Below the pieces are notes generated by a model, which had not been told where the DNA came from, ran no database searches, and saw only the letters and a list, made by a program, of their open reading frames with translations. A DNA stretch of 64,000 nucleotides from Gigaspora rosea (taxonomy: Eukaryota > Glomeromycota > Glomeromycetes > Diversisporales > Gigasporaceae). The translations under genes were made by a program, and so were the position numbers. The stretch covers positions 198,593 through 262,592 of the forward strand of contig QKWP01000032.1 of the NCBI GenBank assembly GCA_003550325.1, in the 5' to 3' direction. Within the stretch, counting starts at the first letter, position 1, and each line of letters starts with the position of its first letter. Below are positions 1-7,580 of this stretch, piece after piece.

Positions 1-258
1 GAATCTAATTGTGCTTTTTGGTACATTTCATTTGATAACATTTCTTTGGCAGAGTATTTTTCATATTGGTTTTTAATATTTTCTTTATTAATAATTTTGT
101 TATTAATACATTTAATTTCATTTAATGATATTTTGTTACTTTTGGTAACAGTTTTAATAGTATGGTAATACTCTTTGGTACTTAGATTATTTCTACAGCC
201 TTTTGTTTTGGGATTTGGTTCCTGAGTACCTTGAAGGTTCCCTTTTAGAAATAATTTT
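1..258 (-). CDS. Open frame leaving the window downstream of the Gag-like gene (partial)
   Basis: Minus-strand frame with no stop from about position 258 to the window edge. It is shifted relative to the Gag-like tail, whose frame ends at 245-247. The encoded stretch is Lys/Asn/Ile-rich and hydrophilic, and I recognise no protease or reverse-transcriptase motif in it. No start codon is visible, so it would need a frameshift from the Gag-like tail or an internal start. By position it could be the beginning of a pol-like frame, but that is inference from order only. Sequence to the left of the window decides it. Confidence 0.3.
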
Positions 259-1767
259 TATGAATTTTATTCATATTTTGTTTGATGTTTACAGAGTTTA
301 CTCTGGTGTCTTCTTCACTTTCATGGCTTTTGTAGTCATTGTCATTTCTGATGTTTTTGACTCATTTTCCTTTGGTGTTGTTTTTGTTGTTTTGATAATT
401 GCTTTTTTCTTTTCTTTCAGGTTTTTCTTCTCTTTTGTCTTCTTTGACATTGTTGAATCTTCTTCTTTGGTTGTTGTTATTTCTCCTGAAGTTTCCTTTT
501 GAATTGTTTCTTCTGAAATTTCCTCATGAGTTTTTATTTCTTCTATAGTTGTTGTTTCCTTTTGAGAATTTGTTATAACTTTCTTTTGTATTATGGATCA
601 TTGGAGTTGGTCCTCTTGCAAATTTTCCTCCTAACTGTTTCTGTTACTTTCTTTACAATTTTTGGTATAATAAGGTCTTTCTCTTCCACACCATTTGCAA
701 TATTGTACTTTGAATACAATTTGACTATTTCTTCCTTTTTCTGTTTTAATTCTATTGAAGTTATTATGTCCTTTGAGTTTTGAACAGTTTCTTTTGTAAT
801 GACCAGGTTGGTTGTATAAGTAGCATTTAAATGTAGTTTTATTTGAAGTTTGCACATTGTTAAATTTAATAGATCTTTTTGGATCTTTATAATGAGATAT
901 TTTTAGGTTTCCTGTTATCGATTTGGTTAGTCTTTCTGATAAAAATTGAGCATCTACTGCTTTAAAGAATTCGGTTCTATTTCTTGGTTTTGGTTCCATT
1001 GATGCAATGTGTTGCATTATTTTTGGTGGCATTTTTGATAATAAGAACATATATTCTCCTCCATAGAAGTTATTTGCCCATTGCCAGTTTGATATTTGTA
1101 GCAATATTTTATATTTGTTGATTTGGTTTCTTATTCCATTGTCATTGTTATAGTCAAGATTTTTGTTAAAGTCGAAATTCCATAAGTCTTTTTGACTTGT
1201 TTGTTGTATTGAATCGACTAGGAATGCATTGTCGAATACTTCTCTGAATCCTTTTTGCTCAGTTCCAGCGTGTATAGCAGGTGTACATCTTGCTGCTGCA
1301 TCAGTTGCTGTTTGATCAAATGCTCCTGCATATGCATGATTTGAATCGATTTGATATTTGTTGACATCTTTCAGTGTTGCTACTAAAGCTTGGTCGTTGT
1401 TAATATTACTTCTCCAATAGCAGTTTATATTTCCAATTTCTGCATCGAATATTTCTAATGCTGTTCCTTTTAATTTTGTTCTTACGATTGCTAGTACTTG
1501 CATTATAAATTCTGTTGACCATCTTGTATGTGGTGCTGCTGCTAGTCCAGTGGTAGCTACTGTTTCATCTACTTGGGTATATCCTACTTTTGGATTTCCT
1601 GAGAATCTTCCAAATATCATATCTTTTATTCCGAATATTGTGAATGCATTTTCTAATTGATTTCTCCATGGTCTGTATAATTTGACATCTCCGTCGAATT
1701 CTCCTATGTGTTTTCTGAATGCTGTTAGTTTTGGCCATCCGGGCTCTGGTCCAGGTTGTGCTATTTT
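245..1767 (-). pseudogene. Gag-like protein with CCHC-like zinc knuckles, decayed
   Basis: The intact part is 631-1767. Reading opens right after the TAA at 1768-1770 in the same frame as the preceding 139-codon ORF, so the first Met at 1620 is probably not the true start. The N-terminal part contains a Gag-like pattern (PGWPKL..F...IGEFDGD....+PWRNQLENAF). Near the C-terminus are two knuckle-like motifs: CYLYNQPGHYKRNC, where the second Cys of CX2CX4HX4C is replaced by Tyr, and CKWCGRERPYYTKNC, where His is missing. After the stop at 631 the frame shifts and an Arg/Asn/Gly-rich basic tail continues to 245, broken by two in-frame TGA codons. This looks like a nucleic-acid-binding structural protein of a retroelement or virus-like element. 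The family is unassigned and mutational decay is evident. Confidence 0.6.
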
Positions 1768-2187
1768 TTATTGTGGTAATGGTATATGATAGTTACACCT
1801 TGTAAATTTTAGCCAATTTTCTAGATTTCTAGATGTTCTATTAGCTAACTGCAATGCTGTAATAATTCTTGGTATGTCTTGTAAGATCAGTACGTATAAT
1901 AAATATATTGCTGTATCTTCTTCTGTTATTTCAGTTCTTTTTTGAGATCTTATTGTTGCTGGTTGTTTTAGTGTTACGTGTTTTCCGTTTTTTGTTACTA
2001 CAAATCTATGTTCTGTTGTTTCAGTAGTGTACTCAAATTTTTCTATTCTGGTTAATCTATATTCATGATGTTTTACATATTCTTGTAATTTTTCTTTTTG
2101 ATCGTAATCTAATGGATCTGGATATTTTTTAAAGAATTGTTGGAATACTTGTATAAAGGTATTATTTCCTTTTTCTGTTATATTCAT
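1768..2187 (-). CDS. 139-codon soluble protein, in frame with the Gag-like gene
   Basis: Unrecognised protein, charged and helix-prone in its first half, with Arg/Leu-rich helices near the end. Its ATG overlaps the stop of the upstream ORF as ATGA (2184-2187). Its own TAA (1768-1770) is followed without frame change by the Gag-like open frame, so the two may be one protein separated by a leaky or mutant stop. If so, this is the N-terminal (matrix-like) domain of a Gag of about 520 residues, which is inference from frame continuity. No signal peptide or membrane segment is visible. Confidence 0.55.
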   Translation of the reverse strand: MNITEKGNNTFIQVFQQFFKKYPDPLDYDQKEKLQEYVKHHEYRLTRIEKFEYTTETTEHRFVVTKNGKHVTLKQPATIRSQKRTEITEEDTAIYLLYVLILQDIPRIITALQLANRTSRNLENWLKFTRCNYHIPLPQ

Positions 2188-2600
2188 TTATTTTCTTTTA
2201 GAAAATATTCTTTCTTTAAATAAGGTGCTTTATCTAAGATTTCTTCTAGAAATTCTTTCAGTTCTTTAAATTTTCTTGCTTTTAATAATAGTGATAGATA
2301 TCTAAATATTGGTAAGATTCCTTGTAAGAATTGTGTTTTCAATTCCTTGTATACAAAGTATTCTGCTGCTTCGTTAGTATTGATTAGTGCTTTTCTTTTT
2401 GTTGGTGATATGTCAGTTTTAATTATAATTTGGTTTGGTTCTTCTTTTTGGACAATTATTTCTTTTATGACTTCTTTTTCAACTATAACTTCAGTTGTTT
2501 TTAAGTTATTTTCTAATATTTTAGTTACTATTCCTTGGTAAGGTGCTTTTATTATTTGTTTCTTGATTTCTTCAATCTTTTCTTTATCTAGGAAGTTCAT
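2184..2600 (-). CDS. 138-codon charged helical protein of the cassette
   Basis: Unrecognised. Residues about 1-60 are Lys/Glu/Ile-rich with repeated EKEVIKEIIVQKEE-like heptads, suggesting a coiled coil. A central KRKALINTNEAAEYF segment and Leu/Lys-rich helices (about residues 85-130) follow. There is no membrane segment. It overlaps the upstream 85-codon ORF by 17 bases and the downstream ORF by 4 bases (ATGA). Such spacing fits coupled termination-reinitiation or leaky scanning rather than separate nuclear genes. By place before the Gag-like frame it could be an assembly or scaffolding protein, but nothing in the sequence proves this. Confidence 0.5.
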   Translation of the reverse strand: MNFLDKEKIEEIKKQIIKAPYQGIVTKILENNLKTTEVIVEKEVIKEIIVQKEEPNQIIIKTDISPTKRKALINTNEAAEYFVYKELKTQFLQGILPIFRYLSLLLKARKFKELKEFLEEILDKAPYLKKEYFLKENK

Positions 2601-2841
2601 TAATTTTTCTGATATTTTCTTTCTTGACTTGTACTATTGTGTATGATATTATTGATGCTATGTATACTATGGCTATGGTTACAATTAATAGTTGTATAGT
2701 TTGTATTAGGTATTCAAATGGTTTGTCAGATGCTGATAGTATTATGATGATGTTATTCATCCAAGTTATAGATGCGTTTATTGATGCTATGCTATTGTCA
2801 GTGGTTATGACAGTTATTTTGCTTTCTTGTTGTTTATCCAC
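2584..2841 (-). CDS. 85-residue small membrane protein
   Basis: Short protein with a polar N-terminus containing potential N-glycosylation sites, a weak hydrophobic stretch near residues 29-37, and a strong membrane span about 45-70 followed by a basic tail (VKKENIRK). The charge pattern predicts N-outside/C-inside topology. It starts 3 bases after the stop of the 108-codon ORF and overlaps the next ORF by 17 bases. Function unknown. The same layout (short ectodomain, one span, short basic tail) recurs in its neighbours. Confidence 0.5.
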   Translation of the reverse strand: MDKQQESKITVITTDNSIASINASITWMNNIIIILSASDKPFEYLIQTIQLLIVTIAIVYIASIISYTIVQVKKENIRKINELPR

Positions 2842-2844
2842 TTT

Positions 2845-3171
2845 TTATAATTCTGTTCTGATTTGTCTAACTTGTTCAGCAATTCTAGCGTCGTCAGCTT
2901 GTTGTTTCTGTATTTTGAATTCATTATTTTTGTTTTTAAGTTGTTTAGCTTTATATATTATTGCTATTGCTGATGTGATTATTAGTGTTCCTAATATTGC
3001 TAGTGTTTCAATTACGTTACTATCTTGAAAGTATTGTGGTGTTTGAGTAATTGTAGGTGTTGAGGTTGGTGTTGATGTTTGAGTTATCAATGATGTTGAT
3101 ATTGATATGACTGTTGATAATATTGTTGATACTACTGTACTTGGTGTTATAGATATTTGTATTACTGACAT
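2845..3171 (-). CDS. 108-residue Ser/Thr-rich (mucin-like) single-pass membrane protein
   Basis: Residues 1-45 are very rich in Ser and Thr (TQTSTPTSTPTITQTP), typical of an O-glycosylated stalk. A YFQDSN motif precedes a transmembrane span (about 55-75), and a basic, coiled-coil-prone cytoplasmic tail ends the protein. It resembles the product at 4298-4662 in its Thr-rich stalk, its YF-N/Q-D-A/S-N motif before the span, and a Lys/Gln-rich tail ending in similar residues. The two are probably paralogues within one cassette. It starts 6 bases after the upstream stop. A surface or envelope-like role is plausible but inferred. Confidence 0.55.
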   Translation of the reverse strand: MSVIQISITPSTVVSTILSTVISISTSLITQTSTPTSTPTITQTPQYFQDSNVIETLAILGTLIITSAIAIIYKAKQLKNKNNEFKIQKQQADDARIAEQVRQIRTEL

Positions 3172-3177
3172 GTATCC

Positions 3178-3408
3178 TTAGAATATTCCTGTATTCTTTA
3201 GGTTATTTAGATTTGGTCCGTAAAGTAGTTGGTCAGTATCGTTAGCTATGATAGGTTGTCTTTTCCTTAACTTTTCTTTTTGTTTCTTTTGGACTTTGAT
3301 CACGTGGATTATGTATATTAATGCTAATCCTCCGAATAATATTGTGACTATGGTTATGGTTCCGTATATTTCCAATAATCGTAGTTGATTAGGATCTTTT
3401 TCAGACAT
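3178..3408 (-). CDS. 76-residue single-pass membrane protein
   Basis: A polar N-terminus of about 14 residues, one hydrophobic span (about 15-36, containing TILFGGLALIYII), then a strongly basic segment (KVQKKQKEKLRKRQ) and a polar C-terminus. The positive-inside rule predicts N-out/C-in. It lies 3 bases after the stop of the Pro-rich ORF and 6 bases before the next start. It loosely resembles the 65-residue product at 4029-4226 in its span and Ile/Phe-Gly core. Function unknown. Confidence 0.5.
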   Translation of the reverse strand: MSEKDPNQLRLLEIYGTITIVTILFGGLALIYIIHVIKVQKKQKEKLRKRQPIIANDTDQLLYGPNLNNLKNTGIF

Positions 3409-3411
3409 TAA

Positions 3412-3675
3412 TTATTTTCTTCGTTTAGGTATATATTTCTTTAGTTCAAGTGGTTTGAGTGGTGGTCTTGGTGGTGCCAAGTTGGGTGGTTTGTATCCTT
3501 GATTTAGTCTATGTTGTACGTCTTGGTCAATTATCACTTGATGTGGTAGCCTTTGTAGGTTCACAGGTGGTCTGACGTATGGTATAGCTGGTGGATTATT
3601 AATAGGTTGTTTTGGTAAGGTAGGTGTCCTATATTGGTAATTATATTGTGGTTTCTTTTTCTTTTGTCCAAACAT
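3412..3675 (-). CDS. 87-residue basic proline-rich protein
   Basis: No membrane segment. It begins with a Lys cluster (FGQKKKKP), continues with many prolines (including PPNLAPPRPPLKP, which fits class-type SH3-binding patterns), and ends KKYIPKRRK. The basic ends could bind nucleic acid or direct nuclear import, and the proline runs could bind SH3/WW-type host domains. It is the only clearly non-membrane product in the first half of the cassette. It starts 21 bases after the upstream stop and ends 3 bases before the next ATG. Function not recognised. Confidence 0.5.
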   Translation of the reverse strand: MFGQKKKKPQYNYQYRTPTLPKQPINNPPAIPYVRPPVNLQRLPHQVIIDQDVQHRLNQGYKPPNLAPPRPPLKPLELKKYIPKRRK

Positions 3676-3696
3676 ATATTGTTGAGTTATTTTTAG

Positions 3697-3918
3697 TTAA
3701 CAACAGCAAGTTGAGTCAGTGTTAAGGTATTGATCTGCTCCAGGTATGGTCTTGTTGACCTTCTTTTTATAGCGTTGGTATTTACAACAGCAGTATAGTG
3801 ATACTATAAATAGTAGTGCTATGAATATAGTAATAAGTTCTATGTATAATAGTTGTGTCGCTAGTGGATTGTTGTCAAATGTTGTACAGTAAAGAGTTGT
3901 TGAGTTAGTTTCAGTCAT
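3697..3918 (-). CDS. 73-residue membrane protein with juxtamembrane and C-terminal Cys clusters
   Basis: Short N-terminal ectodomain with an NST glycosylation sequon and two Cys, a membrane span (about 21-41), then CCCKYQRYKKKV directly after the span and a CCC C-terminus. Cys triplets beside a span and at a C-terminus are typical palmitoylation targets, as in many viral envelope and matrix-linked proteins. Topology is predicted N-out/C-in. It begins 16 bases after the stop of the 40-codon ORF. Function is inferred only from layout. Confidence 0.5.
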   Translation of the reverse strand: MTETNSTTLYCTTFDNNPLATQLLYIELITIFIALLFIVSLYCCCKYQRYKKKVNKTIPGADQYLNTDSTCCC

Positions 3919-3934
3919 TAGTTATTGTGAGTCA

Positions 3935-4057
3935 TTAATTATTGATAAACTTCTTGTATTGTTGATGGTGAATAATTATAGATATTGTTATAGTGGATAT
4001 AAGTATTGCTATAAGTAGTAATGTTGTACTAATTATTAATATTATTGTTGTTAGCAT
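3935..4057 (-). CDS. 40-residue membrane micro-protein overlapping the 65-codon ORF
   Basis: ATG at 4055-4057 lies inside the end of the 65-codon ORF in another frame, and the stop is at 3935-3937. Residues about 2-29 form one long Ile/Leu/Thr hydrophobic span, followed by HHQQYKKF and a short polar end. It matches the span-plus-basic-tail pattern of the neighbouring ORFs and fills the only sizeable gap between them, which supports it being real despite its length. The 29-base overlap with the upstream ORF resembles overlapping genes of compact viruses. Confidence 0.4.
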   Translation of the reverse strand: MLTTIILIISTTLLLIAILISTITISIIIHHQQYKKFINN

Positions 4058-4226
4058 CAGTTGTCCTAGATATTTCTATTATTCCAGTATGTGTTTCTTT
4101 CCTTAAACAGGTGTATATCGTGAATAATATTCCAAATATTATTGTTGCTATGAGTACTATGAATGATATTAATGTTGGTATGTCGTAATGTTTAATGTCG
4201 TTTATGTCCAAATGTAGATATGTCAT
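4029..4226 (-). CDS. 65-residue single-pass membrane protein
   Basis: Polar N-terminus (about 16 residues, acidic), one span (about 17-40), then LRKETHTG and an Asn-rich tail (NNNNINN). Predicted N-out/C-in. It begins 71 bases downstream of the end of the mucin-like frame and overlaps the 40-codon ORF at its 3' end. Not recognised. Confidence 0.45.
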   Translation of the reverse strand: MTYLHLDINDIKHYDIPTLISFIVLIATIIFGILFTIYTCLRKETHTGIIEISRTTDANNNNINN

Positions 4227-4297
4227 TCGTAGTATGGGTTTTGCAGCTATTTTTATACTTTTGTTTATGAGCTTTGTAATTTCAAATTACGTGTTGT

Positions 4298-4662
4298 TTA
4301 TGGATATCCTTGGTAATCCGGTGGTCTAGATATTTGAGTTGTGGCCAAACATTGTATTTGTTGTTTCAAGACTTTGATGTTCCTTTTCTTTATACAGATT
4401 ATGATTGTGATTACTATTGTTGATATGACTATTGTTACGAGTTCAGCAACGAGTGTGTTTACAGAATTTGCGTCATTAAAGTAGTTTGTTGATGGAGATT
4501 GTATTACAGTTTGTGTTGTAATTATAGTTGTTGGAGATGGTACATTTGTTGGAGTTTGAGTAACAGTTATGATGGTACTGTGACGTTAATATTTTGAGCT
4601 TTGACTATTTGTTGTATTGCAGCTATTAATAGTATAATGGTTATTGCAGTTATATTTTTCAT
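4298..4662 (-). pseudogene. Mucin-like type I membrane protein with signal peptide, one frameshift
   Basis: ATG at 4660-4662 opens a clear signal peptide (about residues 1-22, cleavage after KA). That frame stops at 4567-4569. A second frame, offset by one base, carries a Thr/Ser/Pro-rich stalk, a YFNDAN motif, a membrane span, a basic juxtamembrane segment and the tail PPDYQGYP ending at 4298. One single-base change would join them, so either this copy is frameshifted or a programmed shift occurs. PPDY fits the PPxY pattern bound by WW domains of Nedd4/Rsp5-type ubiquitin ligases. It resembles the 108-codon product at 2845-3171. It is the first ORF of the cassette. Confidence 0.5.
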
Positions 4663-6060
4663 TAATTTGGTAATCGTGATTTGTAATATGTATCGCATTC
4701 GTTCAATAGTTCAATCCTTAGTGTCTGAGTTTCCAATATGGTTGTCTTGTCAGGTGATCGGCCTAATAGTGTCAATGTAAGGTTTCGTGTTAGCCTTTAC
4801 AGCCTTAGTTCAGTTGGTTGTCAGATCAGATTAGTCGGTATCTATCCTGTAGATCTCTTGCTAACTTTACTATGGTACTTTCCTCGTCTTGGTACTTGTA
4901 TGAGTTGATTAAGCTTCAATTGCTCTATGACGATTATGCTTTTGCTTGAATAGATTTTATATAGATAATTTCGTGCTTGTATTCCTTTTTGTTTTGCTAA
5001 TGGCGGATTTTACTTTCTTTTTAGTATGCCAGTTTGTGGCTTCTTCTTTTCTACTTTACTTTAATATAATCATATATTTTTTATTAAAGTTTCTCTGGTT
5101 TCTTACTACTTTCTTGTAGTGTATTAATTATTGAGTACGGTTTCAAGTTGGAATGGTTACTTGAGGTTCATAGGTTGGCTATGTCTACAGTTTGCAGAGT
5201 TGGATAAGTTCTCTGAGGTATTACTTGGTTCGTTTCTTTCAAAGGTTGGGCTTCCTTTCTCTTTTGTGTATACAGGTTATTTATTCTTTGGTATATTCGT
5301 TTATTAGTTATAGAAGGTTTTTATTCAATAGTTAATTCAGTTTTATGTAGAAGGATAATTTGTAAAGTTATTTGCACAGTAAGTTTCGTTTTAATAAAAT
5401 AATTTCTTTATTTAATAAAATGTGTTTCGTTGATAATTTAATACAGTGAGTCTTTCCTTTAGACTTTAAATAACGTTTATAATAATATGAAGTAAGAATG
5501 TATTGTAGTGTACGTATTGTACTTGGGCGCCTTGTTAATACTTGTTAAGTATTGTTTTGCACGTTGGGTTGTTATTGTGGTATGCCAACGGCTTAGTGTT
5601 TTTTATTTGAAAGGAGAGTGGGTCAAGTTAATGATACTCTCTTTTGATAGTTTGGTAATTAATTTTACCAGTTGGGTGCTAAATTTTATGCACGTTTGGG
5701 CGCTATTACATGTTTCTATTACATGTATTATACTGAGGGTAATTGTATAAAGGTGTTGGGCGCCATTATGGACTTATCCCGTTAATTATAAGGGTTATGA
5801 GGTCGTCAGTTACGACTCTTTGTGTTTTGTCAAGTCAAATTAATGCGTCTAGTGTTTCAAAGGTAAAAAGCTATTGTATTTATACATTCGAGAAGTCTAT
5901 AGCTAAAAGGTTTGTGCTATCTTGCTAAAAATACGTTGTAAATACTATGACTAATTGTTTTGCTATGACTAATTTTTATCGTTAGTAATTATAAATAATA
6001 GTTATTGCTATACCTCGAGTATAGTTTCTAATTACGGTAATTTCGATTTGGTATAAGGTG
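4663..6060. other. Leader/5' region of the minus-strand cassette, no convincing gene
   Basis: The region keeps the T-rich plus strand of the cassette to about 5450. I see no conserved coding sequence. Two plus-strand open frames (5508-5750, 5743-5928) have no recognisable features and are probably chance. The motif TTGGGCGC recurs at about 5524, 5695 and 5756. If the cassette is a retroelement, its 5' LTR should be here, but I could not define LTR ends or a primer-binding site. Confidence 0.4.
4951..4964 (-). promoter_or_regulatory. TATA-like box upstream of the cassette
   Basis: Minus-strand CTATATAAAATCTA lies about 290 bases upstream of the first ATG of the cassette (4662). It is the best TATA element in the leader and could drive one polycistronic transcript. 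The AT-rich background makes chance TATA motifs common. Confidence 0.35.
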
Positions 6061-6235
6061 TGTTACGTTCTGGGTGTCACATGTGTGATCGGAAAATGTT
6101 ACGGGTGGATCGCCCTGTTCACGCTGTTCGGTGCGTTGGCCAACTAACCTGACGCATGACGATAGTCATGCTTAGGTTATTATCGTGAGGATCATCACAT
6201 GTCAGAGAGAAAAAGTAATACAGGAATAAGCATCC
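6061..6235. other. GC-richer spacer, possible LTR relic
   Basis: Begins TGTTACG and is richer in G and C than its surroundings, with short palindromes (CATGACGATAGTCATG). It could be part of a solo LTR or other element. No partner copy in the window allows a test. Confidence 0.2.
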
Positions 6236-6544
6236 ACTTATTTGCGCGGGTAATACAAATTCTTAGAGAGGAAATAGCCAATCGGAGAGTGCAAATTTTG
6301 ACTATTCCGGATCAACCCAACGAAGAATCTGAACACGCATAAAAGAAGAAAAAAGCGAAAATATGCAAAAACCAATGTTTAAATCGATCTTGGCGCACTG
6401 ATTAAAAATGACGGGAATGAAATTTTACATAGTCAGCATCATTCTAACCCTATAGACTCTAACGTTAAGGCCCTAACTGAATTTTTATCTCACGCAATTA
6501 GTTTATTTACAAAAACGGGGTTTGTATTACCCGCGCAAATAAGT
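6236..6544. mobile_element. TIR element (MITE), core family F, copy 1
   Basis: A perfect 24-bp terminal inverted repeat: ACTTATTTGCGCGGGTAATA (first 20 bases) at 6236 and its complement ending at 6544. The interior holds an A-rich segment, a TTGGCGCACTGATTAAAAAT stretch, AATTTTACATAG and degenerate CCCTAA-like repeats. The same core occurs in elements near 25087, 25410, 24600, 36680 and 50215, which have different ends. No clear target duplication. Confidence 0.65.
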
Positions 6545-7234
6545 AAAATAAGTAAAATAAGTAAAAGTAAAATGAAATAATAGGAAAAATCATTGTGGCG
6601 AAAGGCATTGTGCTATTTTGGGTTAGATTGGAATCATAAGGTTAAGGGGAAATCATAGTTGTGATTGTTATGGTAAAAAAAGGAAAAATGGAATTACGGA
6701 ATTTAAGGGTAAGTAAAGGAATTTGTGAAAGGCTGTGCTTTTTCTTTCGCTGCCTGACTTTAGTCTGGCTCTTTCGAAGAGTGGTCCCACCCGGTCCCTC
6801 CCAAAAAAAAAACAAAAAATAAAGGGGAATGCAGGTAAAAACTGCATCAGAACATGCATGCACATGCCGATTCTCTTAAAGTTCGCCACATGACTTGTAC
6901 GGTTGAGAAATCACATGACTTGTACGGTTGAGTTGTAATTTGTGAAATGATGGGAAATATAAAATAGTTTATTAACGTTCTAGTTGTAATTTGTGAAATC
7001 ATGGGGCATGAGCCGCAGCAAGGCACTACTCCTATTGTGTTTTTTCATAAATCAATAAAAAATTGATCCGAGCGAGAATAATGTTTAATGCTATGTAACG
7101 GGTTATGCCGAAATTGAGTGCAATATTTGTGTGTTACAAATTAGCTTCGGATGTAGCACAAGTTATACTTTAATCATAATGTGATATTAAAGAGAGTGGG
7201 ATCGTTATATTTTATGTAGGACGATCGGATTGTC
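6545..7234. other. No gene seen; short direct repeats
   Basis: A 21-base sequence starting CACATGACTTGTACGGTTGA is repeated at 6887 and 6912, and TAGTTGTAATTTGTGAAAT occurs twice just after. Otherwise unremarkable. Confidence 0.35.
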
Positions 7235-7580
7235 ATATGGAGTGTCTTCAATTAAAAGGGCCCATTTTTACATATATTTTATTTTGAGATTTGAGTTTAA
7301 TTATTTGTTTTGATTTTCGGACTGATCCGGGATCAATCAAATTTCACGATATTGATTGGTTAAAGACGGCAGGTGACTATCGGGTAAACTCGTGACGTGT
7401 TGGCTCTACGCAGCCTCATGTAATTTTTCTTTTTACATTATCTTGATTTTTTATTATGTAATTCGACTTTCATTTATAATTAAAAAAAGTCAATCATGTC
7501 AAAATTTATATGAATTTAACGAAAACTCATTTTTCAAAAAAATGTAAAAATGGGCCCTTTTAATTGAAGACACCCCATAT
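7235..7580. mobile_element. TIR element (MITE), family H, copy 1
   Basis: Terminal inverted repeats of about 37 bp (GGAGTGTCTTCAATTAAAAG inward from 7239; complement near 7576), one mismatch, flanked by ATAT on both sides. The interior contains GATTTTCGGACTGATCCGGG. The same interior occurs in the copy at 28943-29280, whose terminal repeats differ. Confidence 0.7.

Noticed and set aside
203..783. Plus-strand Phe/Val/Ser-rich open frames opposite the Gag-like gene
   Set aside because: They are the antisense of a Lys/Asn-rich coding region; such T-rich strands give hydrophobic chance frames.
2347..3028. Plus-strand hydrophobic open frames over the small-ORF cassette
   Set aside because: The minus strand has a continuous set of well-spaced frames with signal peptide, spans and basic tails; the plus frames overlap several of them and have no layout.
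245..4662. Bacterial or phage contamination as the source of the operon-like cassette
   Set aside because: No Shine-Dalgarno pattern before the starts, Gag-like CCHC protein at the end, and contiguity with MITE-bearing fungal DNA. Not fully excluded without read data.
5508..5928. Two overlapping plus-strand open frames (80 and 61 codons)
   Set aside because: No domain, wrong strand for the cassette, in its 5' noncoding part, and no composition typical of coding sequence.
6642..6889. Two minus-strand frames near 6.7 kb
   Set aside because: Overlapping frames in a short stretch with an A-run; no domain and no introns supporting either.
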